A stretch of 41,030 nucleotides of DNA. It comes from Sediminibacterium sp. (lineage in GTDB: Bacteria > Bacteroidota > Bacteroidia > Chitinophagales > Chitinophagaceae). The stretch is taken from positions 1 to 41,030 of the forward strand of contig JAIXYL010000012.1 in the NCBI GenBank assembly GCA_027490265.1, in the 5' to 3' direction. Below the pieces are notes generated by a model, which was given only the letters and a program-made list of their open reading frames with translations, had not been told where the DNA came from and did no database searches. Below are positions 35,200 through 41,030 of this stretch, one piece after another. The position numbers and the translations under genes are program-made. Position 1 is the first letter of the stretch. Each line of letters starts with the position of its first letter.

Positions 35200-35221
35200 G
35201 ATGCGTTGGTTTTTCAGGGGC

Positions 35222-35302
35222 TTATTCCTCTGATACGGCAGCGCCCTTGTATGCAAAATACAAACAGACAAGGTAAACTGCTAATAAGACGTATACTAGC
35301 AT
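35222..35302 (-). CDS. 26-residue single-helix membrane peptide (novel small ORF)
   Basis: An ATG at 35302 opens 26 codons ending at TAA (35222-35224). The peptide begins MLVYVLLAVYLVCLYFAYKG, one hydrophobic helix of about 18 residues, and ends in a short tail with Lys19 and two C-terminal glutamates, a layout typical of small membrane subunits such as CydX or KdpF, although I see no homology to either. Support for a real gene comes from the textbook membrane-peptide composition, its place in an otherwise gene-free 490-bp interval, and a strong minus-strand terminator 22 bp after the stop. No clear Shine-Dalgarno or -7 box is seen; a run of six C precedes the start. Partner unknown. Confidence 0.5.
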   Translation of the reverse strand: MLVYVLLAVYLVCLYFAYKGAAVSEE

Positions 35303-35359
35303 ATTGGGGGGATTTAGTTATTGTAATTTAATTAATTAATTAATAGAGATTTAATATTT

Positions 35360-35371
35360 AATGTTAACATT
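35360..35371. promoter_or_regulatory. perfect 12-bp palindrome, possible operator
   Basis: AATGTTAACATT reads the same on both strands. It lies 57 bp upstream of the start codon of the 26-residue peptide and 166 bp upstream of gatC, a suitable position for a dimeric regulator of the small gene. In AT-rich DNA this could also be chance. Confidence 0.3.
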
Positions 35372-35505
35372 TGGGGAAAACCAATATCCTTCGTGAATAT
35401 TGACTAAAAATTTGGCAGCTTTCAAATAAAAAAATTAAACGACAGAAATACAAACGATTTATTGACCGCTGTTTTTGAAAAATTGCCACTTAAAATTTAG
35501 GTGCC

Positions 35506-35533
35506 CTTGGTACCACTGTTCAACGTATTTTTG
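35506..35533 (+). promoter_or_regulatory. Bacteroidota-type promoter directly upstream of gatC
   Basis: TTG at 35506-35508, 17 bp, then TATTTTTG at 35526-35533, an exact TAnnTTTG match. The gatC ATG begins 5 nt after the last G, which is where transcription should start, so this promoter would give a leaderless gatC mRNA. A GAAAG just before the ATG could otherwise act as a weak ribosome site if a more distal promoter is used. Confidence 0.45.
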
Positions 35534-35537
35534 AAAG

Positions 35538-35828
35538 ATGGAGATTAGTTCTAAAACCATTCGTCATCTGGCACACCTTAGTAGGTTAGAAATAGATGAT
35601 ACGCAGGTGATGCAATACCAAAATGATCTGCAACGGATGGTAACTTTTATTGAGCAATTACAAAGCGTAGACACCAATGGGGTAGAACCCTTGCGTTTCT
35701 TAGCTGATGGAACTGCTGCTTTAAGACCAGATCAATTAACCTCTAGCTTAACCGCAGCCGATGCCTTAAAAAATGCACCACTGCACAACGAACACTATTT
35801 TAAGGTGCCGACGGTAATTAAAAAATAA
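35538..35828 (+). CDS. gatC: Asp-tRNA(Asn)/Glu-tRNA(Gln) amidotransferase subunit C
   Basis: GatC is the small subunit that binds and stabilises GatA in the GatCAB complex, which converts misacylated Glu-tRNA(Gln) or Asp-tRNA(Asn) to the correct form. The 96-residue length is typical and the family motifs are clear: [13 protein letters not shown] at residues 7-19, then the helix with [23 protein letters not shown], and [19 protein letters not shown] at the C-terminus. gatA and gatB are elsewhere, which is common in this phylum. The gene lies 7 bp upstream of an ABC ATPase gene, suggesting co-transcription. Confidence 0.94.
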   Translation: MEISSKTIRHLAHLSRLEIDDTQVMQYQNDLQRMVTFIEQLQSVDTNGVEPLRFLADGTAALRPDQLTSSLTAADALKNAPLHNEHYFKVPTVIKK

Positions 35829-35835
35829 ACTGATT

Positions 35836-36528
35836 ATGACTAAAGAAGCCATTATTCATCTGGAAGGTATAGAGAAAAGTTATTTTATGGGTAACCAGGC
35901 TATTCCCGTTTTAAAAGGGATTAATCTGGATATTTTTAAAAATGAATATGTAGCATTGATGGGACCTTCTGGTAGCGGGAAAAGTACGCTCATGAATATT
36001 TTGGGTTGCTTGGATTCGCCTACTGGTGGTAAATACATTCTTAACAGCAAAGACGTCAGCAAAATGTTGGATGATGATTTGGCTGAAGTGCGCAATACCG
36101 AAATTGGCTTCGTGTTTCAACAGTTCAACTTATTACCACGATTAAGTGCAGCTGAAAATGTGGCTTTGCCTTTGATCTACGCTGGTGTGTCTAAAAAAGA
36201 AAGATTGGAACGTGCCCTAGCCGCGCTTGACAAAGTGGGCTTAGCAGACCGTTCCCACCATAAATCCAATGAATTAAGTGGGGGACAAATCCAAAGGGTA
36301 GCAATTGCCCGTGCATTGGTTAACAATCCTTCCATTTTATTAGCGGATGAACCAACTGGTAACTTAGATTCTAAAACTTCCGTTGAAGTCATGCAGATTT
36401 TTGGAAAACTCCAAGAAGCGGGGAATACGGTTGTATTGGTTACCCACGAAGAAGATATTGCAGCTTATGCACGTCGTGTGGTAAGATTAAGAGATGGTTT
36501 GGTTGAAAGCGACACGACAAAACCTTAA
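35836..36528 (+). CDS. MacB/LolD-type ABC transporter ATP-binding protein
   Basis: The 230-residue ATPase has Walker [10 protein letters not shown] (about residues 42-50), a Q-loop [12 protein letters not shown], the [15 protein letters not shown] signature, Walker [13 protein letters not shown] and [11 protein letters not shown] with the switch His. The GNLD variant after Walker B and the [11 protein letters not shown]-loop are typical of the MacB/LolD/FtsE group that works on lipoproteins or drives mechanotransmission with separate permeases. No permease gene is adjacent. It starts 7 bp after gatC, and the cobalamin adenosyltransferase ATG lies 51 bp after its stop. Confidence 0.9.
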   Translation: MTKEAIIHLEGIEKSYFMGNQAIPVLKGINLDIFKNEYVALMGPSGSGKSTLMNILGCLDSPTGGKYILNSKDVSKMLDDDLAEVRNTEIGFVFQQFNLLPRLSAAENVALPLIYAGVSKKERLERALAALDKVGLADRSHHKSNELSGGQIQRVAIARALVNNPSILLADEPTGNLDSKTSVEVMQIFGKLQEAGNTVVLVTHEEDIAAYARRVVRLRDGLVESDTTKP

Positions 36529-36579
36529 TTTGCCGAACATTTGAGCAGTTCCATTGTAATCATTGCTCAGTTACACATT

Positions 36580-37140
36580 ATGGCTATTAAGATTTATACA
36601 AAAACAGGCGATTTAGGCACAACTTCTTTAATTGGTGGCACCAAAGTGCCTAAAAGTCATATAAGAATTGATACATACGGTACAGTAGATGAATTAAATT
36701 CTTGGATTGGGGTGGTAAGTGATTATACACCCGACGAACAAATCAAATCCGTTTTAAAGGAAATACAAGACCGCCTCTTTACAGTTGGCTCTTCTTTGGC
36801 ATGTGATCCTGAAAAAGAACCCTTGATGAAAATTCCTGATTTAAAAGAATCGGATATTGCATTCTTGGAACAACAGATTGATCATATGAATACCCAATTG
36901 CCTGCCATGAAATTTTTTGTTTTGCCTGGAGGTCATTTGGCGATTTCTCAATCTCATGTAGCGCGCTGCGTATGCAGAAGAGCTGAAAGATGTTGCGTGA
37001 ATATGCAAGAGCAAGCCATTTTTGTGGAGCCCTTGGTCATCAAATATCTGAACCGTTTGAGTGATTACTTATTTGTATTATCACGCTATTTAGGCCATCA
37101 AATGGGAGTGGCAGAAATTCCTTGGAAGCCTAGAGTTTAA
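36580..37140 (+). CDS. cob(I)alamin adenosyltransferase, PduO type
   Basis: This enzyme transfers the adenosyl group of ATP to cob(I)alamin to make adenosylcobalamin. The 186-residue product has the PduO-family ATP site IYTKTGDLGTTSLIGG at residues 4-19, RIDTYGTVDELNSWIG, a long four-helix-bundle core, and HVARCVCRRAERCC near residue 126 with conserved arginines. I use the ATG at 36580; a TTG at 36541 would add 13 residues with no family match. It lies on the same strand as gatC and the ABC ATPase, and converges on another ABC ATPase gene with 5 bp between stops. Confidence 0.93.
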   Translation: MAIKIYTKTGDLGTTSLIGGTKVPKSHIRIDTYGTVDELNSWIGVVSDYTPDEQIKSVLKEIQDRLFTVGSSLACDPEKEPLMKIPDLKESDIAFLEQQIDHMNTQLPAMKFFVLPGGHLAISQSHVARCVCRRAERCCVNMQEQAIFVEPLVIKYLNRLSDYLFVLSRYLGHQMGVAEIPWKPRV

Positions 37141-37145
37141 TTGGC

Positions 37146-37799
37146 TTATTTCACAAACTGACCGTCTTTCATATGCAAGATGCGGCTGCTCAGTGCCGCC
37201 AATGCCTCATTGTGTGTGACAATCAAAAATGTGGTGCCCAATGTTTGGTTAATCCGAATAAATAGTTGGTGTAATTCAGCTGCATTGGTACTGTCTAAAT
37301 TGCCCGTTGGCTCATCTGCAAATACAATCAATGGATCGTTGATTAATGCCCTTGCAACTGCCACACGCTGTTGTTCCCCACCAGAGAGCTCATTGGGTTT
37401 GTGGTGGTGTCGATCCCCTAAACCCAACAAATCTAATAATTCAATGGCCCGCTTTTGTACCAAGTCTCTTGGTTTGTTGGCAATCCAACCGGGTATACAC
37501 ACATTTTCTAAAGCATCAAATTCTGGCAACAAATGATGAAATTGAAAAATAAAGCCAATATGCTGGTTTCTGAATGCAGCCAATTGGTTTTGACTGAGTT
37601 GGGTTAATACTTGGTTATTAATAACGATGGTACCTGCATCAGGGCTGTCTAAACTGCCCAAAATATGCAATAATGTGCTTTTACCAGCCCCAGAAGACCC
37701 CACAATACTGACCATTTCTCCTTTTTGAATGTCTATATCAACCCCATTTAATACGGTTAAAGGGCCAAATGTCTTTGTGATTCCGGTAGCTTGTAGCAT
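37146..37799 (-). CDS. lolD: LolD-like ABC transporter ATP-binding protein
   Basis: The 217-residue ATPase has Walker A GSSGAGKST (residues 34-42), the Q-loop FIFQFHHLLPEFDALENV, LSGGEQQRVAVARAL and Walker [13 protein letters not shown] with VTHNEALAA. FQFHHLLPEF followed by ALENV is the pattern I associate with LolD, the ATPase of the LolCDE complex that releases lipoproteins from the inner membrane for transfer to LolA. A LolC/E permease gene is not nearby, as is common in Bacteroidota. It is divergent from the DUF2795 gene across a 107-bp region. Confidence 0.85.
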   Translation of the reverse strand: MLQATGITKTFGPLTVLNGVDIDIQKGEMVSIVGSSGAGKSTLLHILGSLDSPDAGTIVINNQVLTQLSQNQLAAFRNQHIGFIFQFHHLLPEFDALENVCIPGWIANKPRDLVQKRAIELLDLLGLGDRHHHKPNELSGGEQQRVAVARALINDPLIVFADEPTGNLDSTNAAELHQLFIRINQTLGTTFLIVTHNEALAALSSRILHMKDGQFVK

Positions 37800-37858
37800 G
37801 AAAAAGGTCTATTTGTACGGCAAATTAACCATTTCTTCAGAGATGGGTAAAACTCGCA

Positions 37859-37889
37859 TTTGGATATATCATTTATACGGTTACTTTTG
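37859..37889 (+). promoter_or_regulatory. Bacteroidota-type promoter of the DUF2795 gene
   Basis: TTTG at 37859-37862, a 19-bp spacer and TACTTTTG at 37882-37889 match both boxes of the consensus exactly, the clearest such promoter in the window. Transcription would begin near 37894, giving a leader of about 13 nt. Immediately next to it, CAAAAATA at 37890-37897 is an exact -7 box for the opposite strand. Confidence 0.6.
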
Positions 37890-37906
37890 CAAAAATAATC
37901 GAGACT

Positions 37907-38128
37907 ATGTTTTGGACATTAGAATTAGCAAGTTACCTAGAAGAAGCGCCCTGGCCTGCTACCAAGGATGAGTTGATCGATTATTCTATCCGCAGTGGTG
38001 CGCCATTGGAAGTGGTAGAAAATCTTCAGGAATTAGAAGACGAGGGTGAAGTGTATGAAAGCATCGAAGACATTTGGCCCGACTATCCAAGTCAGGAAGA
38101 CTTTATGTTTAACGAAGACGAGTACTAA
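37907..38128 (+). CDS. DUF2795 domain protein
   Basis: A 73-residue, strongly acidic protein (MFWTLELASYLEEAPWPATK at the start, ending in EDEY). The fold is helix-rich, with ATKDELIDYSIRSGAPLEVVENLQELEDEGEVYESIEDIWPDYP, a stretch that I recall as very conserved in short Bacteroidota proteins of the DUF2795 family. Function is unknown. It has a good promoter just upstream and a bidirectional terminator just downstream, so it is its own transcription unit, probably well expressed. Confidence 0.88.
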   Translation: MFWTLELASYLEEAPWPATKDELIDYSIRSGAPLEVVENLQELEDEGEVYESIEDIWPDYPSQEDFMFNEDEY

Positions 38129-38133
38129 ATAAA

Positions 38134-38170
38134 AATGGCTAACTGATTACTCAGATAGCCATTCTTTTTT
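38134..38170. terminator. bidirectional terminator between DUF2795 and SemiSWEET genes
   Basis: AATGGCTA (38134-38141) pairs with TAGCCATT (38156-38163), and inside it CTGA (38143-38146) pairs with TCAG (38151-38154) around a TTAC loop. Six T (38165-38170) follow on the plus strand and an A-run precedes it, which is a U-tract for the minus strand. It can end both convergent transcripts. Confidence 0.88.
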
Positions 38171-38178
38171 AAATTCTG

Positions 38179-38197
38179 CCGCGATGCTTAATCGCGG
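38179..38197. other. small GC-rich hairpin in the 3' untranslated region of the SemiSWEET gene
   Basis: CCGCGAT (38179-38185) and ATCGCGG (38191-38197) form a perfect 7-bp stem with a five-base loop just after the SemiSWEET stop codon. No T-run follows on either strand, so it is more likely an mRNA-stabilising or pausing element than a full terminator. Confidence 0.5.
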
Positions 38198-38201
38198 TTG
38201 A

Positions 38202-38468
38202 CTATGATTTCTTTGGTGGAAAAGTCATCTTGAAATAAAGTAGAATTAAGGATAAAGCCAATACAATTAAATTGGCTGCTAACACTGGTCCACTCTTCAC
38301 ATTGACTGCGTAAATTAACCATACCACACAACTGGTGATGACAATTAAGATCATCCAGATGCTGAGGTCACCCACACTTTTACTTTTCCATGCTAACCAT
38401 ACTTGTGGCATAAATGTAATGGCACTTAGGAAAGCGCCAAAGTAACCAAGCATGTCTACTAAATTCAT
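38202..38468 (-). CDS. SemiSWEET family sugar transporter
   Basis: SemiSWEETs are three-helix half-transporters that dimerise to move sugars down their gradient. The 88-residue length, three hydrophobic helices (about 4-22, 37-55 and 62-80) and the PQ-loop motif FMPQVWLAWKSKS at residues 19-31 identify the family. The Asn/Trp pattern in helices 2 and 3 (WLIYAVN) also fits. It lies 24 bp downstream of fabI on the same strand and may be co-transcribed. The sugar is not predictable from the sequence. Confidence 0.9.
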   Translation of the reverse strand: MNLVDMLGYFGAFLSAITFMPQVWLAWKSKSVGDLSIWMILIVITSCVVWLIYAVNVKSGPVLAANLIVLALSLILLYFKMTFPPKKS

Positions 38469-38492
38469 AATTATATTTTAAGTGAGGTTAAA

Positions 38493-39317
38493 TTATTCTT
38501 GATTGGCAATGCCCAATTTTTCCATCACATCCATACTCACACCTGTTGTTGAATAACCACCATCATGGAACAAGTTTTGCATGGTCACCATTTTGGTTAA
38601 GTCGGAAAATAAGGTGATGCAATAGTTGGCACAATCTTCTGCACTGGCGTTGCCCAATGGCGCAACAGCATTGGCAAAATCATAGAAGTCACCAAATCCT
38701 TTGATACCTGTGCCTGCCGTTGTTTTGGTAGGAGATTGTGATACGGTATTAATGCGCACTTTTTTTTCTAATCCATAATGGTATCCAAAACTTCTGGCAA
38801 TTGATTCTAGCATGGCTTTGATATCAGCCATATCTGTATAGAATGGGAAGGTTCTTTGCGCAGCCATATAGGTTAATGCCACAACAGAGCCCCATTCATT
38901 AATGGCGTCTAGTTTTTTAGCTACTGCCAACATTTTATGAAACGACATAGCAGATACATCGATGCCTTTCATGAAGTAGTCGTAATTTGATTCTGTGTAT
39001 GGGATCTTTTTACGAATGTTGACGCTCATGCCAATTGAATGCAATACAAAATCAATTTTGCCACCCAATATGTCTTGAGATTGTGTAAAAAGATTGGTTA
39101 ATTCCTCAGTGCTTGTTGCATCTGCAGGAATAATTTGAGAACCTGTTTTTTCGGCGAGTTTATTGATTTCTCCCATGCGCATGGCAATGGGTGCATTGGT
39201 TAATACAAAACTGGCACCTTCTTCATGTGCTTTTTCTGCAACTTTCCATGCAATAGAATTTTCATCTAATGCACCTGTAATAATACCACGTTTTCCTTTT
39301 AATAAATTGTATGCCAT
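38493..39317 (-). CDS. fabI: enoyl-[acyl-carrier-protein] reductase (NADH)
   Basis: FabI reduces the enoyl-ACP double bond in the last step of each fatty acid elongation cycle. With the ATG at 39317 the protein has 274 residues and the typical opening NLLKGKRGIITGALDENSIAWKV, where the nucleotide site includes the SIAW motif. FVLHSIGMS is the next family block, and Tyr-x6-Lys (YTDMADIK) is the catalytic pair. The ending DLTKMVTMQNLFHDGGYST matches the family's NAD-site closure. The upstream start at 39359 adds 14 unrelated residues and is rejected. It follows recN by 48 bp. Confidence 0.92.
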   Translation of the reverse strand: MAYNLLKGKRGIITGALDENSIAWKVAEKAHEEGASFVLTNAPIAMRMGEINKLAEKTGSQIIPADATSTEELTNLFTQSQDILGGKIDFVLHSIGMSVNIRKKIPYTESNYDYFMKGIDVSAMSFHKMLAVAKKLDAINEWGSVVALTYMAAQRTFPFYTDMADIKAMLESIARSFGYHYGLEKKVRINTVSQSPTKTTAGTGIKGFGDFYDFANAVAPLGNASAEDCANYCITLFSDLTKMVTMQNLFHDGGYSTTGVSMDVMEKLGIANQE

Positions 39318-39365
39318 AGCAGGATAATTTAAGTGCCGAATATACGATTTAAGCGGCAATTGCCT

Positions 39366-41030
39366 TTAGTGAAGCATCATTTCTTTGGCATTCTCCAATG
39401 CAGCGGCAGTAGGCTTTTCGCCGCTCAACATTTGGGCGATTGCCATAATGCGTTCATCGGTGCTGAGTATTTTAATATTTGTTTTGATTTGCGCATTGAT
39501 TTGTTCTTTGTAAACGAAGAAATGCGCATTGGCTTTGCCAGCAATTTGTGGTTGATGGGTGATGCAGATGATTTGACGCTTGATGGCCATTTGTTGCATG
39601 ATCTGTCCTACCTGTTTTGCAGCTTCACCAGATATACCCGTATCAATTTCATCAAAAATAAGGGTAGGTAAATCAATAGAATCTGCTACCAATGATTTGA
39701 TGCATAACATCAATCTGCTTAACTCACCACCACTGGCTACTTTACGGATGGGTTCAAATCGATTGCTCTTGTTGGCATCGAATAATAAATCTATTTGTTC
39801 AACACCATAAGCTGATAAAGCAATGGTTGAAAGCGATACTTTTATTTGTGCATTGGGCATGCCAACTTGCTTCAATAATGCATTCACAGATTGCTCAAAT
39901 GGTGGGATGACTTTTTCTCTAGCAGCAGTCAACTGTTTGGCAGTTTCTTTGAGCTGAATCATCAGATCATTGGCTTGCATTTGTTTTGCTAGAATTGCAT
40001 CATCAATGGCTACTGCTTCAAATAATTTGTTGGAGAGTTCTGCTTGAATGGCCAATAATTCAGCAGTGGAACTGACGCCATGTTTCTTGGTTAACTTGTA
40101 ACCATCACTTAAGCGTTGATTCACCTGGTCTATTTTTTCGGCATCAAAATGAATGGTATCATTCAGCCGTTCTAATTCATCAGCAATATCTTGCAACTCA
40201 ATTTGACTGGCTTTTAATCTTTCAGATAATGGCACGCTGTCTGCTACCAATCCATGCAAACTTTGTAAACTATTATTCAATTGTTTGAGTTGTGCAACAA
40301 TTGGGTGATCAGCGCTGGTAAGTTCTGATGCTATTTTTTCAAGAACGGTCTTGATGGCTTCAGCATTGGATAATTTTTTTAACGCTTCTTCTAATTGCTC
40401 TAATTCATTGTCTTTTAAATTCAATGCTTCTAATTCATCACAGAGGTATTGATTGTAATCAGCCTCTTTTTGTAATGCAGCTTTTTGTGCCTGCAACTCA
40501 TTGTATGCGGCTAGTACAGTGGTCCATTCTTTAAATAATTGCTGATGCTTAATCAACAAGGTTTCATTGTTTGCCAATGCATCAATCACTGTTCTTTGAA
40601 AATCAGTATCGCCAAGTTCCAAAGTGTCAAACTGTTGGTGTAAGTCTACCAATAGACCTGCCAGTTCTTTCAGTTGTTGTAATGTGGCTGGTGTATCGTT
40701 AATAAATGCCCTTGATTTTCCATTGCTCCCAATTTCTCTTCTGATGACCAAACTAGTCATGGCACCGTCTTCCGCTTCAAAATCATGGTGTTGTAAAAAT
40801 GTTTTGACCCCCTGTTTTTGATCGGCACTGAATTGGCCTTCGATAATGCATTTTTTTTCTTTATTGACCAATACACTGGTATCTGCTCTTTCTCCAAGTA
40901 TTAAACTTAGTGCACCCATTAAGATGCTTTTACCAGCACCTGTTTCACCGGTAATGATATTGAGTTGATCATCAAAATCAATCGTTAGCGCATCGATGAT
41001 GGCATAATTCTGTATGGTTAACTGACGCAA
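39366..41030 (-). CDS. recN: DNA repair protein RecN (5' end outside the window)
   Basis: RecN is an SMC-like ATPase that acts in double-strand-break repair. The visible 554 codons cover almost the whole protein: LTIQNYAIIDALTIDF, Walker A GETGAGKSILMGALS at about residues 29-43, long coiled-coil arms (about 150-380), RKVASGGELSRLMLCIKS (the SMC signature) and Walker B LIFDEIDTGISG. The last codon at the window edge is TTG (Leu), which I read as the second or a following codon; the true ATG is probably just outside the window. E. coli RecN has 553 residues, so almost nothing is missing. A GGCAATTGCC palindrome (39355-39364) lies right after the stop. Confidence 0.95.
   Translation of the reverse strand: MRQLTIQNYAIIDALTIDFDDQLNIITGETGAGKSILMGALSLILGERADTSVLVNKEKKCIIEGQFSADQKQGVKTFLQHHDFEAEDGAMTSLVIRREIGSNGKSRAFINDTPATLQQLKELAGLLVDLHQQFDTLELGDTDFQRTVIDALANNETLLIKHQQLFKEWTTVLAAYNELQAQKAALQKEADYNQYLCDELEALNLKDNELEQLEEALKKLSNAEAIKTVLEKIASELTSADHPIVAQLKQLNNSLQSLHGLVADSVPLSERLKASQIELQDIADELERLNDTIHFDAEKIDQVNQRLSDGYKLTKKHGVSSTAELLAIQAELSNKLFEAVAIDDAILAKQMQANDLMIQLKETAKQLTAAREKVIPPFEQSVNALLKQVGMPNAQIKVSLSTIALSAYGVEQIDLLFDANKSNRFEPIRKVASGGELSRLMLCIKSLVADSIDLPTLIFDEIDTGISGEAAKQVGQIMQQMAIKRQIICITHQPQIAGKANAHFFVYKEQINAQIKTNIKILSTDERIMAIAQMLSGEKPTAAALENAKEMMLH

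Larger units (their letters stand above)
35303..35537. other. gene-free AT-rich intergenic region upstream of gatC
   Basis: This 235-bp stretch has no convincing ORF. It holds four tandem TTAA-type tetranucleotides (about 35325-35343), the palindrome at 35360-35371, and a small inverted repeat CAATAT/ATATTG (35382-35387 and 35397-35402). It must contain the promoters of the small peptide gene (leftward) and gatC (rightward). Nothing like a tRNA or known riboswitch is visible. Confidence 0.6.

Noticed and set aside
35841-36120. Minus-strand frames opposite the MacB-type ATPase
   Set aside because: They mirror a clear ATPase coding sequence and have no independent support.
39355-39364. Palindrome GGCAATTGCC between recN and fabI as a LexA-type operator
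   Set aside because: It is at the recN 3' end, not at its promoter, and does not match a damage box that I know.

Overview
The window looks like chromosomal DNA of a Bacteroidota bacterium, most likely of the Chitinophagaceae type. The reasons are an AT-leaning genome with weak Shine-Dalgarno sites, several promoters of the Bacteroidota form (TTTG or TTG, 17-23 bp, TAnnTTTG), a dcw cluster without murF or ddl, an MraY with an extra central insert, a very long FtsZ and a FadN-type beta-oxidation fusion. No rRNA, tRNA, insertion sequence, phage gene or CRISPR array was seen. This assignment is inference from gene content; no database was searched.

Layout. 1-2.1 kb: an accessory, AT-rich patch with a putative lipoprotein and two small membrane proteins that look distantly related to each other, two of the genes ending in hairpin terminators. 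2.09-2.22 kb: five 25-bp tandem repeats that run into the 3' end of a YqgE/AlgH gene. 2.2-5.5 kb: yqgE, an orphan sensor histidine kinase and queA. 5.5-21.75 kb: the dcw cluster, mraZ-rsmH-ftsL-ftsI-murE-mraY-murD-ftsW-murG-murC-ftsQ-ftsA-ftsZ, tightly packed with four overlapping stop/start junctions and closed by a strong terminator. Its leader carries four GTG repeats at exact 10-bp spacing (a MraZ-type operator) and two perfect, inverted DnaA-box sequences. These genes build lipid II, move its intermediates through the cytoplasmic and membrane steps, and assemble the divisome.

21.8-32.7 kb: a TIGR01777-type epimerase, then a leftward GH5 glycosidase plus two-gene ABC-2 transporter, and a rightward set of four genes: a histidine-kinase-like membrane protein with a degenerate ATP site, a BcsB-like periplasmic protein, a processive-type GT2 glycosyltransferase with an N-terminal GspE/MshEN-like domain, and a large polytopic membrane protein. 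This looks like a secreted-polysaccharide system built on the BcsA/BcsB plan but without PilZ, BcsC or an obvious c-di-GMP input. It is the best candidate here for an under-described system.

32.7-41 kb: a FadN-type multifunctional beta-oxidation enzyme; a 490-bp interval holding an unannotated 26-residue membrane peptide gene with its own terminator and a 12-bp palindrome; gatC; two orphan MacB/LolD-type ATPases on either side of a PduO-type cobalamin adenosyltransferase; a DUF2795 protein; a SemiSWEET transporter; fabI; and recN, whose first codon lies just outside the window.
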